Below are positions 8,742 through 17,980 of a stretch of 64,000 nucleotides of DNA, one piece after another. Location of the stretch: the NCBI RefSeq assembly GCF_014203025.1, contig NZ_JACHID010000002.1:186001-250000 (forward strand). The letters are read 5' to 3'. This DNA comes from Desulfurispira natronophila (lineage in GTDB: Bacteria; Chrysiogenota; Chrysiogenetes; Chrysiogenales; Chrysiogenaceae). Position 1 is the stretch's first letter. Each line of letters begins with the position of its first letter. The position numbers were made by a program, and so were the translations under genes. A model generated the notes under the pieces. It did not search any database. It was not told the origin of the DNA and worked only from the letters and a program-made list of their open reading frames with translations.

Positions 8742-10296
8742 CACCACTTTGCGTGATGGGGAGCAATCACCGGGCTGCTCCATGAATACAGAAGAGAAAG
8801 TGGCCCTGGCCCGACAGCTGGAGCGTATGAACGTTGATGTCATAGAGGCGGGGTTTCCCGTAGCATCTATTGGCGATTTTGAAGCAGTGAAGTCGGTCGC
8901 AGAGGCTTTGGACCGGACCATTGTGGCAGGGCTTTCCCGTGCCCACGAAAAAGACATTCACCGTTGCTACGAAGCAGTGAGCCACGCCCGGCGGGGCCGC
9001 ATCCATACGTTTTTGGCTACCAGCGATATTCACCTGGAGGCCAAGTTGAAAATCAGCCGCGCAGAAGCCTTGGAGCGGGCAGTGGCGGCGGTAAAGTACG
9101 CCCGAAACCTTGTTGATGACGTGGAGTTTTCCCTGGAGGACGCAGGCCGAACCGACTGGGATTACATGTGCCAGGTGGTGGAGGCGGTTATTCATGCCGG
9201 CGCCGGCACCGTCAATTTGCCGGATACGGTGGGTTATACCATACCGACGGAGTTTCACGAGATGATCAGCTACGTCATGAATCGCGTGCCCAATATCGAT
9301 AAGGCGGTAATCAGCCTGCACTGTCACAATGATCTGGGGTTAGGGGTAGCCAATTCCCTGGCAGGAATCCAGGCCGGTGCTGGGCAGGTCGAGTGCACTA
9401 TTAACGGCATCGGTGAACGGGCCGGCAATGCTGCCATGGAGGAAATTGTCATGGCCCTCAAGACCCGGGCCAACTACTTTCAGGCTCATACGGATATTGT
9501 TACTGAGGAAATCACAAGAACCAGCAAGCTGTTAAGCTCCATAATCGGAGTGGAGGTGCAACCCAACAAGGCTATTGTGGGCAAGAACGCCTTTGCCCAT
9601 GAGGCAGGAATACACCAGCACGGCGTACTCAGCGATAAACGCACCTACGAGATTATGACACCGGAATCGGTTGGATTGGCGAAAAACGATCTGGTGTTGG
9701 GCAAGCACTCTGGGCGGCACGCCTTTAAAGCTCGTCTTGAAGAGCTTGGTTATCAGCTGAAGCCGGAAATACTGCAGACTGCGTTTGAGAAGTTCAAGGC
9801 CTTGGCTGACCGCAAGAAAGAGATTTTTGACGAAGATCTGGAGCATATCGCCACAGAGGGAATGAAGCAGGTGGAGGAGTGGTTTGTGCTGGACTATGTA
9901 GGCACGACTGCCGGCTCCTCAATTATTCCCACTTCTTGCGTTACCATACGCATTCGCGACAACGGCTCTGAGCGTTTGGTCACCGAAACTGCTATTGGAG
10001 ATGGGCCGGTAGAGGCGTCATTTCACGCCATAAACAAGGCCACTGGGTATATGGGCAAGTTGCTGGAGTATCAGGTTAAGGCAGTCTCCAAAGGCGAGGA
10101 TGCCGTGGGTGATGTTACCATAAAGATTCAGTTTGAAGGGTTGGATCGGGTGGTCACCGGCAAGGGTTCGAGCACTGATGTGCTCCACGGAAGCGCCTTG
10201 GCGTATGTGGATGCCGCCAACAAGGCTCGGCTGCGTCTTGACCTTATTGGTCGGGAGCAGAGTGGCGACAGCGAAGAGGTTAGCGAAGGGGTGTAG
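8716..10296 (+). CDS. leuA: 2-isopropylmalate synthase
   Basis: A 526-residue enzyme of leucine biosynthesis that condenses acetyl-CoA with 2-oxoisovalerate. The TIM barrel begins with FDTTLRDGEQSPG, containing the metal-binding and catalytic residues. The HxH metal motif is in SLHCHNDLGLG, and GIGERAGNAAMEE is also conserved. The C-terminal regulatory domain (from about residue 385) is full length, so leucine feedback is likely. ATG 8716 was preferred because GGAG lies five bases upstream; ATG 8704 is possible. It overlaps the end of pssA by 26 bases, so it is co-transcribed with phospholipid genes. Confidence 0.94.
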   Translation: MSRKIMVFDTTLRDGEQSPGCSMNTEEKVALARQLERMNVDVIEAGFPVASIGDFEAVKSVAEALDRTIVAGLSRAHEKDIHRCYEAVSHARRGRIHTFLATSDIHLEAKLKISRAEALERAVAAVKYARNLVDDVEFSLEDAGRTDWDYMCQVVEAVIHAGAGTVNLPDTVGYTIPTEFHEMISYVMNRVPNIDKAVISLHCHNDLGLGVANSLAGIQAGAGQVECTINGIGERAGNAAMEEIVMALKTRANYFQAHTDIVTEEITRTSKLLSSIIGVEVQPNKAIVGKNAFAHEAGIHQHGVLSDKRTYEIMTPESVGLAKNDLVLGKHSGRHAFKARLEELGYQLKPEILQTAFEKFKALADRKKEIFDEDLEHIATEGMKQVEEWFVLDYVGTTAGSSIIPTSCVTIRIRDNGSERLVTETAIGDGPVEASFHAINKATGYMGKLLEYQVKAVSKGEDAVGDVTIKIQFEGLDRVVTGKGSSTDVLHGSALAYVDAANKARLRLDLIGREQSGDSEEVSEGV

Positions 10297-10297
10297 C

Positions 10298-10927
10298 GTG
10301 GACCTCTTTACCATAGCGGATATGATTGGTATCTCCGCTTTTGCTTTGGCTGGCTTTCTGGTGGGAGTGCGCAAGGAGCTGGATATACTGGGTATCTGCA
10401 TTGCCGCCTTCCTGACGGCCCTGGGTGGGGGTATTATTCGGGACACTATTGTTCAGCGCACTCCTTTTGCCTTCAGCGAGACTTATCCCTTTATCTGTAT
10501 TGTCGCCATGATAGCTCTGGCGTTGCTGCTGCGGGTACACAAGCGCCAAGGGTTTGACCGAAGTCGCCTCTTCGTGGTGGCCGACAGTATCGGGCTGGTT
10601 GCTTTTAGTATGACGGGAGCCCTTATTGCTATTGATAGTAATCTTAATTTTTTCGGGGTCATTTTTCTGGCCTTTCTCACCGCTGTGGGTGGCGGTATAG
10701 TGCGCGATACTCTGGTCAACGAGATTCCCTTTGTGCTCAATGCTGATTTTTATGGCAGCGTTGCCATAGTTACCGGCATTCTTGTGTACGGGGTCGATAT
10801 GCTGGGGGTGCTTAATCACACGGTGCTACTCATCATCGGGGTGCTGAGTTTGATGTTGAGGTTGGTGGCCTACTTTCGTGGGTGGACTTTGCCACGCCTT
10901 GTCAAGGGTAATGAAAACGCTGGTTGA
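10298..10927 (+). CDS. TRIC-type membrane channel (UPF0126/YicG-like)
   Basis: A 209-residue membrane protein with two tandem three-helix repeats. Each repeat carries the family mark: ALGGGIIRDT in the first and AVGGGIVRDT in the second. The family is related to trimeric intracellular cation channels. In bacteria some members carry potassium or other small substrates; YicG and YadS have been linked to glycine-related phenotypes. GTG 10298 was chosen because it follows the leuA stop directly, has AAGGGG upstream, and the protein begins with the family-like LFTIADMIGISAFALAG. It overlaps the next gene by 17 bases. Confidence 0.85.
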   Translation: MDLFTIADMIGISAFALAGFLVGVRKELDILGICIAAFLTALGGGIIRDTIVQRTPFAFSETYPFICIVAMIALALLLRVHKRQGFDRSRLFVVADSIGLVAFSMTGALIAIDSNLNFFGVIFLAFLTAVGGGIVRDTLVNEIPFVLNADFYGSVAIVTGILVYGVDMLGVLNHTVLLIIGVLSLMLRLVAYFRGWTLPRLVKGNENAG

Positions 10928-13796
10928 GTGCGGCGCCTTGCGCCGCCTGTTGCTGTCCTTTTTCGTGTTTTTGCTGTTGGGCCTGGCCACACCCCATCGT
11001 TCTGATGCCGCTATTACCCACAACCCTGGAGTTACCTGGCAAACCCTTACTACGGAAAATTTTCTTGTGCATTTTGCGCCGTCAATGGCGACGTTGGCTC
11101 GCCAGGTGGCGTGGCAAGCCGAAGTCGTTCACCAACAGCAAACGGCATTTTTCCGATGGCAACCACGCCAGCGAACCCACCTGGTACTCACCGACACCAG
11201 TGACCAGCCCAATGGTCTGGCCACTTTTTTCCCCTACAATCACATTACTCTTTATCTCGCAACTCCCGATAGTATAGGTGGCCTGGAAGACTTTGAAGAC
11301 TGGTACTCCATGCTGCTTCGCCATGAGTACGCTCATATTTTGCACCTGGACAAGGCGCGGGGGTTTCCCAAAAGTTTGCGCAATGCCTTTGGTCGCCACT
11401 TTCTTCTTTTTCCCAATATGCTGCAGCCGCTTTGGGTGCTTGAAGGAGCTGCAATTTACCAAGAGACAGATCATGAGCAGCAATCGGGGCGTGGCCAGAA
11501 TAGCTACTACGATATGCTTGTGCGCCTGGAAGTGCAACGGGGACTGCGGCCACTGGATCAGGTGAATCAACCGGTGAGTGACTGGCCACTGGGTGTCACA
11601 CCTTACCTCTATGGCACGCACTTTTTTGAATTTTTGCGCCAGACCCGCGGACCTGAAGCTATGAGCGACTATATCCACGACTATAGTGGGCAAATTTTTG
11701 ATATTTTTCGACTACAAAGTGCCAGCCAGCGAGCGTTCAATGCCCGGATGACTGACCTGTGGCTGGAGTTTGAGCACTGGCTACAGGAGCGGTACACGGC
11801 TCAAGGGGATCAAATAAGGCGAACGGGCTTGCGGCAGGGTCAGTCGGTGACGGATTTTGGATACTTTACTGCTGGCGTGGCCCCGCTGGCGAGTGGCGAA
11901 ATTCTCACCACTCGCCGGGACGGTCTGGGGCCCGGTAAACTGGTTGCGGTTACACCATCAGGGGGCGACTATCGTGAGATTGCCACAGTGCGCAGCAGTC
12001 GTTTCGATGTGCACCCACAGCAGGGCATTGTAGTAGCGCAAACGGAAGTCTGCCAGGGACGCTCCCTCTATTTTGATCTCTTTCATATTGATCCCCAAAG
12101 TGGTAAGTCGCAGCGGTTGACGAACTGTGGTCGCTATCGCTATGGAGCCTGGCACCCATCAGGAAATGAGCTGGTCGCTGTGCAGCAGAGTGGACAAGGG
12201 AGTTCTCTGTATAGACTGAACGCTCAAGGTGAAGTGCTGGGAAAACTCTGGCGTAGTGAAGAAGATGTTCTGGCCTACCCGCGCTGGTCTCCTGATGGGC
12301 AGTGGATTGTGGTGTCTCGCTGGCAAAAATTGCAGGGTTGGAGTGTCCAGCGCTATCGACCTGACGATGGAGATTGGGAGATACTGAGTGACCAAGGAAA
12401 AGTCGCTACTCAGCCACGCTTTTCTTCTGATGGGAACTCGCTTTTTTATAGTGCCGATGTTGGCGGGGTTTACAATGTTTATCAACTGGACCTGCGCAGC
12501 AGGGAAACTCGCCAGATAACAAACGTAACGGGGGGAGCTTTTGAACCGCTGCTGGTAGAGGATACGCTGTACTATATTGGTTACCATCCAGATGGAGCAG
12601 ATCTAAAAGCCATGGTTTTACCAGAAGATGCTGGCGTGGTATTACCCGCTGGCGATGGTAGAGAACTTCCCAATCCGACTGAGTATGAGCCAGAAAGGCC
12701 TGAGATAGAAAATGCCCGCGTGGATAGCGTTACACCATACCAGCCTTGGGGAAGCTTGCTTCCCCGCTGGTGGTTTCCCTATGTTTTGTTTGAGGAGGGA
12801 CAGTCCCAGCTGGGTGCTGTGACATCCGGCGTAGATGCTCTGCGGCGACATCACTATGAGGTTAGCGCTTATTATGACAGTGAGAACGAGTGGTGGGGTG
12901 GGGATGTGTCATATCGCTACCATCGCTGGAATCCGCGGCTGGATATCTACGGCAGTCGCGAGGGGGATGTACGACGTAACAGTGAAAGCGAAGTGGTGGC
13001 ACATCGGCGTCAGCACACCCTGCAACTTGATGCAGTTTTTCCTGTGGTTCGGTATGACTGGCGAACCGAGTTTTATCTCGGCTACAGCTATCAGCTGCGA
13101 AATGAGGTCGCCCGCCCTGGTGGAGCCGCATTGCCCGACCGTCAGGAAAATTCTCTGGGAGCTGCTCTGGTTTACCGCAGTGCAAGCTACTCAGCGCGCT
13201 CTATGCATCCCGGCCAGGGCCGCTCACTTCGACTGGTGCTGGAAGACAGCGAGGCTGCAGGTAGTGATGCACCAGGCCAAACTTACACCCTGGACTGGCA
13301 GGAGTATGCTTCCCTGCATCGACAACGCGACCTGCGTTTACAATTTGGGATCTTGGGGGCCTGGATTGAGGGCGATGCCCAGCCATTGCGACTAGGTGGT
13401 ACCAGTGGCAGTACTTCCAGCTTGCTGCCCGGTTCCCCCTTCTTGCGTCGCCACTATCCCCTGCGTGGGTATCCCACCGGGCTTGAGTTTTTGGAAGGAC
13501 GACGTTTGACCAAAGCAGCGGTACAATTGAATTTCCCGCTGGGCAGTCTGCAGCGCAGTCTGGTAGTGCCCCCGGTAGGTCTGGGTCGCTTTAGCGGGTC
13601 GATTTTTATGGAGGGGGCCAGTACCTGGAATGATGGTTCCGAAATCGGCGATGTGTATCGAAGCCTGGGAGTAGAGGTTCACGCTGAAAGCTACTGGTAC
13701 TATCAGTTGCCGGCCAGAGTTACTTTGGGTCTGGCCAAGGGTCTGGATGATGGGGGTGACGATATGGGCTATGTGCAAGTGGGACTAGGGTTTTGA
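10911..13796 (+). CDS. Secreted HEYAH zinc-protease / TolB-like propeller / Omp85-like barrel fusion
   Basis: A 961-residue exported protein. A signal peptide covers residues 1-34 (basic start, hydrophobic core, cleavage near SDAA). A gluzincin-type peptidase domain follows: HEYAH (His138, Glu139, His142) with a plausible third ligand Glu178 in LWVLEGAAIYQE. Residues 300-570 contain PD40/WD40-like blades of the TolB kind (AYPRWSPDGQWIV, TQPRFSSDGNSLFYS). The last 300 residues alternate polar and aromatic residues like an outer-membrane barrel. They contain LRGY at 851-854, resembling the loop-6 VRGY/F motif of Omp85 proteins, and end in Phe. The start is inside the previous gene. No partner is known. 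It may be a surface or periplasmic protease anchored in the outer membrane. Confidence 0.75.
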   Translation: MKTLVECGALRRLLLSFFVFLLLGLATPHRSDAAITHNPGVTWQTLTTENFLVHFAPSMATLARQVAWQAEVVHQQQTAFFRWQPRQRTHLVLTDTSDQPNGLATFFPYNHITLYLATPDSIGGLEDFEDWYSMLLRHEYAHILHLDKARGFPKSLRNAFGRHFLLFPNMLQPLWVLEGAAIYQETDHEQQSGRGQNSYYDMLVRLEVQRGLRPLDQVNQPVSDWPLGVTPYLYGTHFFEFLRQTRGPEAMSDYIHDYSGQIFDIFRLQSASQRAFNARMTDLWLEFEHWLQERYTAQGDQIRRTGLRQGQSVTDFGYFTAGVAPLASGEILTTRRDGLGPGKLVAVTPSGGDYREIATVRSSRFDVHPQQGIVVAQTEVCQGRSLYFDLFHIDPQSGKSQRLTNCGRYRYGAWHPSGNELVAVQQSGQGSSLYRLNAQGEVLGKLWRSEEDVLAYPRWSPDGQWIVVSRWQKLQGWSVQRYRPDDGDWEILSDQGKVATQPRFSSDGNSLFYSADVGGVYNVYQLDLRSRETRQITNVTGGAFEPLLVEDTLYYIGYHPDGADLKAMVLPEDAGVVLPAGDGRELPNPTEYEPERPEIENARVDSVTPYQPWGSLLPRWWFPYVLFEEGQSQLGAVTSGVDALRRHHYEVSAYYDSENEWWGGDVSYRYHRWNPRLDIYGSREGDVRRNSESEVVAHRRQHTLQLDAVFPVVRYDWRTEFYLGYSYQLRNEVARPGGAALPDRQENSLGAALVYRSASYSARSMHPGQGRSLRLVLEDSEAAGSDAPGQTYTLDWQEYASLHRQRDLRLQFGILGAWIEGDAQPLRLGGTSGSTSSLLPGSPFLRRHYPLRGYPTGLEFLEGRRLTKAAVQLNFPLGSLQRSLVVPPVGLGRFSGSIFMEGASTWNDGSEIGDVYRSLGVEVHAESYWYYQLPARVTLGLAKGLDDGGDDMGYVQVGLGF

Positions 13797-13799
13797 GTT

Positions 13800-15245
13800 T
13801 TACTGATGTTGTTGGGTCCCTGACTCGTCGCTGAACGGAAGGGTGATGGTGACGACGGCTTGCGGTCCACGGTTCAGTGCTTCCACGGAGCCGTGGTAAA
13901 ACTCTTCAATTTGGCGACGTATCATGTAGAGTCCCAAGCCCTTGTCATGGCTTTTAAAGAAGGATGTCGTGTAGGGATCAAAAACGGTTGGAAGGATGTC
14001 ATCATCAAAACCGCCTCCATCGTCAGCGATTTCTATTTTAACTCGACTGCCAGCCTTTCGGGCGCTTATGTCAATGTTAATGTGGGGCAAACCTCGGTGT
14101 CGAGCTATAGAAATGGCGTTAGTTATAAGCTCCATCAGAATTTCCACTATATCCACTTCTACTGCGGTAATGGCAATATCATCGGGTACGTAGGTAGCTA
14201 TATGAGCTTTTGGATTATCAGTGGTTGCTTCAAGGTAGGTTCGAGCCTGGTTAATCAAGCTGACCAGGTTGAGGCGGGTTGGAGGGTGGTCACCGGATTG
14301 TTGCAATGCACTCATTGTATTGATAGTTCGGGAAAGCTTTTGGAGAAAATCCATGGACTGATTTATTTTTTCTTCCACCATCGGATAGTCGGGGTGGTCA
14401 GGGCTGATGAGGTCGGCAATCTCTTGTATCGCTAGCCCCGCTACGTTCAGGGGTTGACGCCACTGGTGGGCGAGGTTAAGCAGGAGGCGATTGAGGGATT
14501 GGCGACGCATTTGGTCAAAGATGATGCTGTCTTGTTGCCGGGCCTTCTCTACTGCTTTTTCTACTTGCTCTTCCAGGCCAAGCATCACTTGCTGTAGTGT
14601 GGACTCTGCCTCCTTGCGCCGGGTAATATCGTGCCAGGTACCAATGGCTTCCCATGGCTTTCCATGACTGTCCCGCACCAGGCGAACATGGTCGCCAATC
14701 CACAGATAATGCCCATCGCGGTGTTGCAGTCGGAATTCCTGAACCAGGGATCCTCTTTCCAGTAAAGCTTCCTGGTTAGAGAGGACACGTGCGCGGTCTT
14801 CGGGATAGACATTTTCCAGCCACCAGCTGGGAGAGAGAGCTTCGTGGCTTTGGTAGCCAAGCAAAGAATGAATGTTTTCGCTGACCCAGGCTGGTTGTGG
14901 GTGGAGGTTGGTAGAGTAATTGAGGGCATATGTTACCACCGGGCTCATTTCTAGGTAGTGCTGAAGTCGGTTGGATACGTCTTGGGCCTGCAGTTGAGCT
15001 TCCCGACGCATGCGATATTCACTCAAAAGAGCGCGAATTTGAGTGTAGAGGACAATAAAAAGAACGGCAGCTGTGGCAAGAACGAAAACCCAGCCCTTGT
15101 AAGTTTGCATGCGGGTAATTGACGCAGGTGAGCCAAAGAATTGCATAAGGGCGTAATCGGAGACGACAATCCAGATTCCTGCCAGGACCCCATAAACCAA
15201 GGTGATACGCAAAGAAATACGAGTCGCTTTTTCTCTTTCGGTCAT
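13800..15245 (-). CDS. Membrane PAS sensor histidine kinase (orphan)
   Basis: A 481-residue sensor kinase. Two hydrophobic segments at about residues 12-35 and 50-72 leave only a short loop outside, so sensing is probably by the cytoplasmic PAS domain (about 100-205, with DHVRLVRDSHGKPWEAIGT-type PAC end). The kinase core has H260 in LAHQWRQPLN, the same HWxQPLN type as the kinase at 2231. The ATPase domain shows ELITNAIS, ADDGGGFDDD and KGLGLYMIRRQIEE. ATG 15245 has GGTGAG upstream; a GTG at 15257 is less likely. No response regulator is adjacent. It converges on the fusion protein gene with three bases between stops. Confidence 0.87.
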   Translation of the reverse strand: MTEREKATRISLRITLVYGVLAGIWIVVSDYALMQFFGSPASITRMQTYKGWVFVLATAAVLFIVLYTQIRALLSEYRMRREAQLQAQDVSNRLQHYLEMSPVVTYALNYSTNLHPQPAWVSENIHSLLGYQSHEALSPSWWLENVYPEDRARVLSNQEALLERGSLVQEFRLQHRDGHYLWIGDHVRLVRDSHGKPWEAIGTWHDITRRKEAESTLQQVMLGLEEQVEKAVEKARQQDSIIFDQMRRQSLNRLLLNLAHQWRQPLNVAGLAIQEIADLISPDHPDYPMVEEKINQSMDFLQKLSRTINTMSALQQSGDHPPTRLNLVSLINQARTYLEATTDNPKAHIATYVPDDIAITAVEVDIVEILMELITNAISIARHRGLPHINIDISARKAGSRVKIEIADDGGGFDDDILPTVFDPYTTSFFKSHDKGLGLYMIRRQIEEFYHGSVEALNRGPQAVVTITLPFSDESGTQQHQ

Positions 15246-15675
15246 GATGCTCACCACTCTGGTTCTGTGCTATTTACCAAGTTTCAGGGGTAACAAATAT
15301 TGGGTCAGGAAAGTGATTCAAAGCCAACAATATATATAATCTTGAAATCTGTTTGATTTTGCCTTTGCGTATTCTACAATCAATCAGGTGATGACATTTA
15401 CGACGCTTTTATATTAACGCTACACAGGTATGCGGATAAGTGCAGGCTATCACGGCCACTATACTGTGACAAGCGTTAATGACGTGGTCTGAAGTTGACA
15501 GAGGCTCAACCTCAAGGCATATTCTTCCTCAATAAATACCTCAGAATGTGTCCATAACTTTCGTTTTTGCCACTCGTTATTCAGGCTCGAATTTACAATC
15601 TTGGCACTTTTACCGAGTCAGGATAAAAACGGATGCAAGCGCAAAGAACATGATGTAGTTTATTCAGGAGTTTAC
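15246..15675. other. Long divergent intergenic region
   Basis: This 430-base AT-rich gap lies between the divergent kinase and acyltransferase genes. It contains a good plus-strand promoter candidate (15495-15523), which leaves a leader of about 145 bases. A TATATATA run near 15330 could belong to a minus-strand promoter, but no good -35 pairs with it. I see no gene or stable RNA in it. Confidence 0.55.
15495..15523 (+). promoter_or_regulatory. Candidate sigma70 promoter for the acyltransferase gene
   Basis: A perfect -35 TTGACA (15495-15500), a 17-base spacer and CATATT (15518-15523), which matches the -10 consensus at four of six positions. Confidence 0.5.
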
Positions 15676-16569
15676 GTGAAAGATTTTTTCTATCAAATAC
15701 TACTCAAAGCCTTCACTGTGCTGGTAACTCGGCTGTCTCCTTCGCGTCGAGATGCGGTTTTGCACAAATTGAGCAAACTTGCATATCGACTTAACATTCG
15801 CCATCGAAAGATTATTCACACTAATCTTGACTTTGCTTTTGGCAATGAGCTTAATGCCAGTCAAAAGGATGAGATTACTCGTAATGTCTACCGAAATTTC
15901 ATTTTTTACTTGGCACATTTTGTTCGTCGAAGCACAATATCCCAAGAAGCTATTATGCAGGAGGTAAGCTTTCACGATGAGAACATTGTTTATCGAGCCA
16001 AGCAAACAGGCAGGCCACTGATCTTTATCACAGCCCATTATGGCAACTGGGAGCTTTGTGGTCCCCTCATTGGAGCTCGCTACCTTCCGATCACAGCTGT
16101 AGGGAAAAAATTAAAGTCTGCAGCCATATCCAAACAACTCTTTGAGAATCGTCGCCTGGGCGATGTTGATGTACTGGAGAGCAGAGGTGCTATCAAGGGG
16201 CTTATGAAGGCCCTTAAGGCAGGACGAGCCCTAGGACTGGTGGTTGACCAAAATACCCGCAAAAAAGAGAGTGTGGTAGTGGAGTTTTTTGGGCGGAGGG
16301 CTCGACACATCGACTCCGCTGCCCGATTGGCTCGACGCACTGGGGCTTTAATTATTCCGGTTTTCATCGACAGTGATGACGGCACACGCTTTCACATGCG
16401 CTTTTATGAACCAATTGATACGGCCAAGAGTGAGGATGCTGAAAAGGATATATTCGACAGCGTTCAAGCTCAGGCCAGCATTACCGAGGCGGTTATTCGT
16501 CGCAAGCCCGACGAATACTTCTGGTTTCACAAGCGGTTCAAGGCAGAGTATCCACAGTTATACAAATAG
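15676..16569 (+). CDS. Lysophospholipid/lipid A acyltransferase (LpxL/HtrB family)
   Basis: A 297-residue inner-membrane acyltransferase of the LpxL/LpxM family, which usually adds secondary acyl chains to lipid A. The catalytic HX4E motif is His121-Glu126 in TAHYGNWE. Later conserved blocks are LGLVVDQN and RRARHIDSAARLARRTGA. A hydrophobic N-terminal segment lies at 4-20. The start is GTG 15676, with CAGGAG five bases upstream. An open frame extends to 15601 but has no ribosome site there. It implies a lipopolysaccharide-type outer membrane. No other lipid A gene is nearby, so the exact acceptor is not certain. Confidence 0.85.
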   Translation: MKDFFYQILLKAFTVLVTRLSPSRRDAVLHKLSKLAYRLNIRHRKIIHTNLDFAFGNELNASQKDEITRNVYRNFIFYLAHFVRRSTISQEAIMQEVSFHDENIVYRAKQTGRPLIFITAHYGNWELCGPLIGARYLPITAVGKKLKSAAISKQLFENRRLGDVDVLESRGAIKGLMKALKAGRALGLVVDQNTRKKESVVVEFFGRRARHIDSAARLARRTGALIIPVFIDSDDGTRFHMRFYEPIDTAKSEDAEKDIFDSVQAQASITEAVIRRKPDEYFWFHKRFKAEYPQLYK

Positions 16570-16686
16570 TGCCACAGGCAGTTGGAGTAAACTTTCTGTG
16601 CACCTTATGATTTAACGAACACTAACGAGTTTGCAGGAGCAGGTTATTTCTGGTATTGGCGTCTGCACCAAATACTGTTTTTCCAC

Positions 16687-16715
16687 TTGACTCTTTCATA
16701 GTAATGACATATATT
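16687..16715 (+). promoter_or_regulatory. Sigma70-type promoter for rplM-rpsI
   Basis: TTGACT (16687-16692), 17-base spacer, TATATT (16710-16715). Transcription should begin near 16722, giving a leader of about 120 bases. The leader holds a hairpin: GGAAGCGG (16747-16754) pairs with CCGTTTCC (16777-16784). Confidence 0.6.
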
Positions 16716-16841
16716 TTTTCGGCTTTTATGGTAGAAGGTGGGACCAGGAAGCGGTAGCAGTGTCGGTGGTTTCCCCCCGTTTCCACAGGCTGAGCTACAA
16801 AGGACAACGAATACACTATTCCCACAAAAGAAGAGGATTTC

Positions 16842-17267
16842 ATGAAAACCTATGTATCCAAAGGTGATATCGAGAAAAAATGGTATGTGGTTGATGCTGA
16901 AGGCAAAAACCTCGGCCGATTGAGTACTGAGGTTGCTCGCATATTGCGCGGCAAGCACAAGCCTACATTCACTCCTCATGTCAATGACGGTGACTATGTT
17001 ATCATTGTTAATGCTGATAAAGTCGAAGTTTCCGGAAAGAAAGCTGACAAGAAGGTTTACTACCGGCACAGCTGGTACACTGGTGGACTGAAAGCTCAAA
17101 CATACCGCGAAATGATGGAGAAGAAGCCTGAGGAGGTCATTGTAAAGGCCGTCAAAGGCATGCTCCCCAAAAACAAGCTGGCGAGGCAAATAATCAAACA
17201 GCTTCGGGTCTACACTGGCCCAGAGCATCCCCACACTGCCAATCAGCCTGAAACATTGAACCTGTAA
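16842..17267 (+). CDS. rplM: 50S ribosomal protein L13
   Basis: A 141-residue large-subunit protein, full length for the family. It binds 23S rRNA early in assembly. Characteristic blocks are [44 protein letters not shown] and [19 protein letters not shown] precedes the ATG. It is followed after 14 bases by rpsI in the usual L13-S9 order and shares its promoter and terminator. Confidence 0.98.
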   Translation: MKTYVSKGDIEKKWYVVDAEGKNLGRLSTEVARILRGKHKPTFTPHVNDGDYVIIVNADKVEVSGKKADKKVYYRHSWYTGGLKAQTYREMMEKKPEEVIVKAVKGMLPKNKLARQIIKQLRVYTGPEHPHTANQPETLNL

Positions 17268-17281
17268 TTAAGGGAGAATAC

Positions 17282-17671
17282 ATGTCTGAAAAGTACTACG
17301 CCACTGGTAGAAGAAAATCCTCCGTTGCGCGGGTGTGGCTTACCCCTGGTAGCGGCAAATTAATTGTAAATCAGCAGCCCTTTGAAGAGTATTTTTCCCG
17401 CGATACCATGAAGATGGTTGCCAAGCAGCCACTTGATGTCACCAAGAATCTTGGGAAATTCGATATGTATGCCACTGTCAAAGGTGGCGGACTCTCTGGG
17501 CAGGCAGGAGCATTGCGGCACGGTATTGCACGTGCCTTGGCCTCCATTACCCAAGATTTGCGCTCAGACCTCAAGCGCGATGGCTTCCTCACTCGTGATG
17601 CCAGGGTGGTTGAGCGCAAGAAGTATGGTCGCCATAAAGCTCGCCGTGGGCATCAGTTCTCCAAGCGCTGA
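17282..17671 (+). CDS. rpsI: 30S ribosomal protein S9
   Basis: A 129-residue small-subunit protein. It carries [16 protein letters not shown] at the start, [21 protein letters not shown] in the middle, and the long basic tail ending GHQFSKR, whose final Lys-Arg reaches the P-site tRNA. The start has GGGAG upstream. It is the second gene of the rplM-rpsI operon, with a strong terminator 40 bases after its stop. Confidence 0.98.
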   Translation: MSEKYYATGRRKSSVARVWLTPGSGKLIVNQQPFEEYFSRDTMKMVAKQPLDVTKNLGKFDMYATVKGGGLSGQAGALRHGIARALASITQDLRSDLKRDGFLTRDARVVERKKYGRHKARRGHQFSKR

Positions 17672-17713
17672 TCTTACAACTGCACTTCTTGTAATTACAT
17701 TACCGATATTAAT

Positions 17714-17746
17714 GACCCGGAGTACTCCTGCTCTGGGTCTTTTTTT
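17714..17746 (+). terminator. Terminator of rplM-rpsI
   Basis: GACCCGGAG (17714-17722) pairs with CTCTGGGTC (17731-17739) with one mismatch and an eight-base loop. A run of seven T follows directly. Confidence 0.9.
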
Positions 17747-17896
17747 GTGCATGGCAGCAGTCTTTCTGGTGAAGTTGATTAAGGTGCTTGGGGCATGCAC
17801 TGATGCAGTGTTCTTATTTAATGGACAATTGAAATCACTTGTAGCTGTTTGCTGGAAGTTATAGCCACAGCGACCAGCCACAGTGTGTCAAGCAAA

Positions 17897-17925
17897 AGCC
17901 TCTTGCCATGTTATGGCAAGAGGCT
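17897..17925 (-). terminator. Terminator of the IclR-family gene
   Basis: A perfect 13-base inverted repeat (17897-17909 and 17913-17925) with a three-base loop. Read on the minus strand it is followed by TTTTGCTT, about 55 bases after the regulator stop. Confidence 0.7.
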
Positions 17926-17980
17926 AAAGGGTCTTTTTCACTGTATTGGAGGCGCGTAGATACTCTGGTGTTCTTTAGGG

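Larger units (their letters stand above)
17672..17980. other. Convergent intergenic region rpsI / iclR-type gene
   Basis: A 309-base gap between convergent genes. It contains the rpsI terminator (17714-17746) and a hairpin for the regulator gene (17897-17925). The roughly 150 bases between them hold nothing I can identify. Confidence 0.6.
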
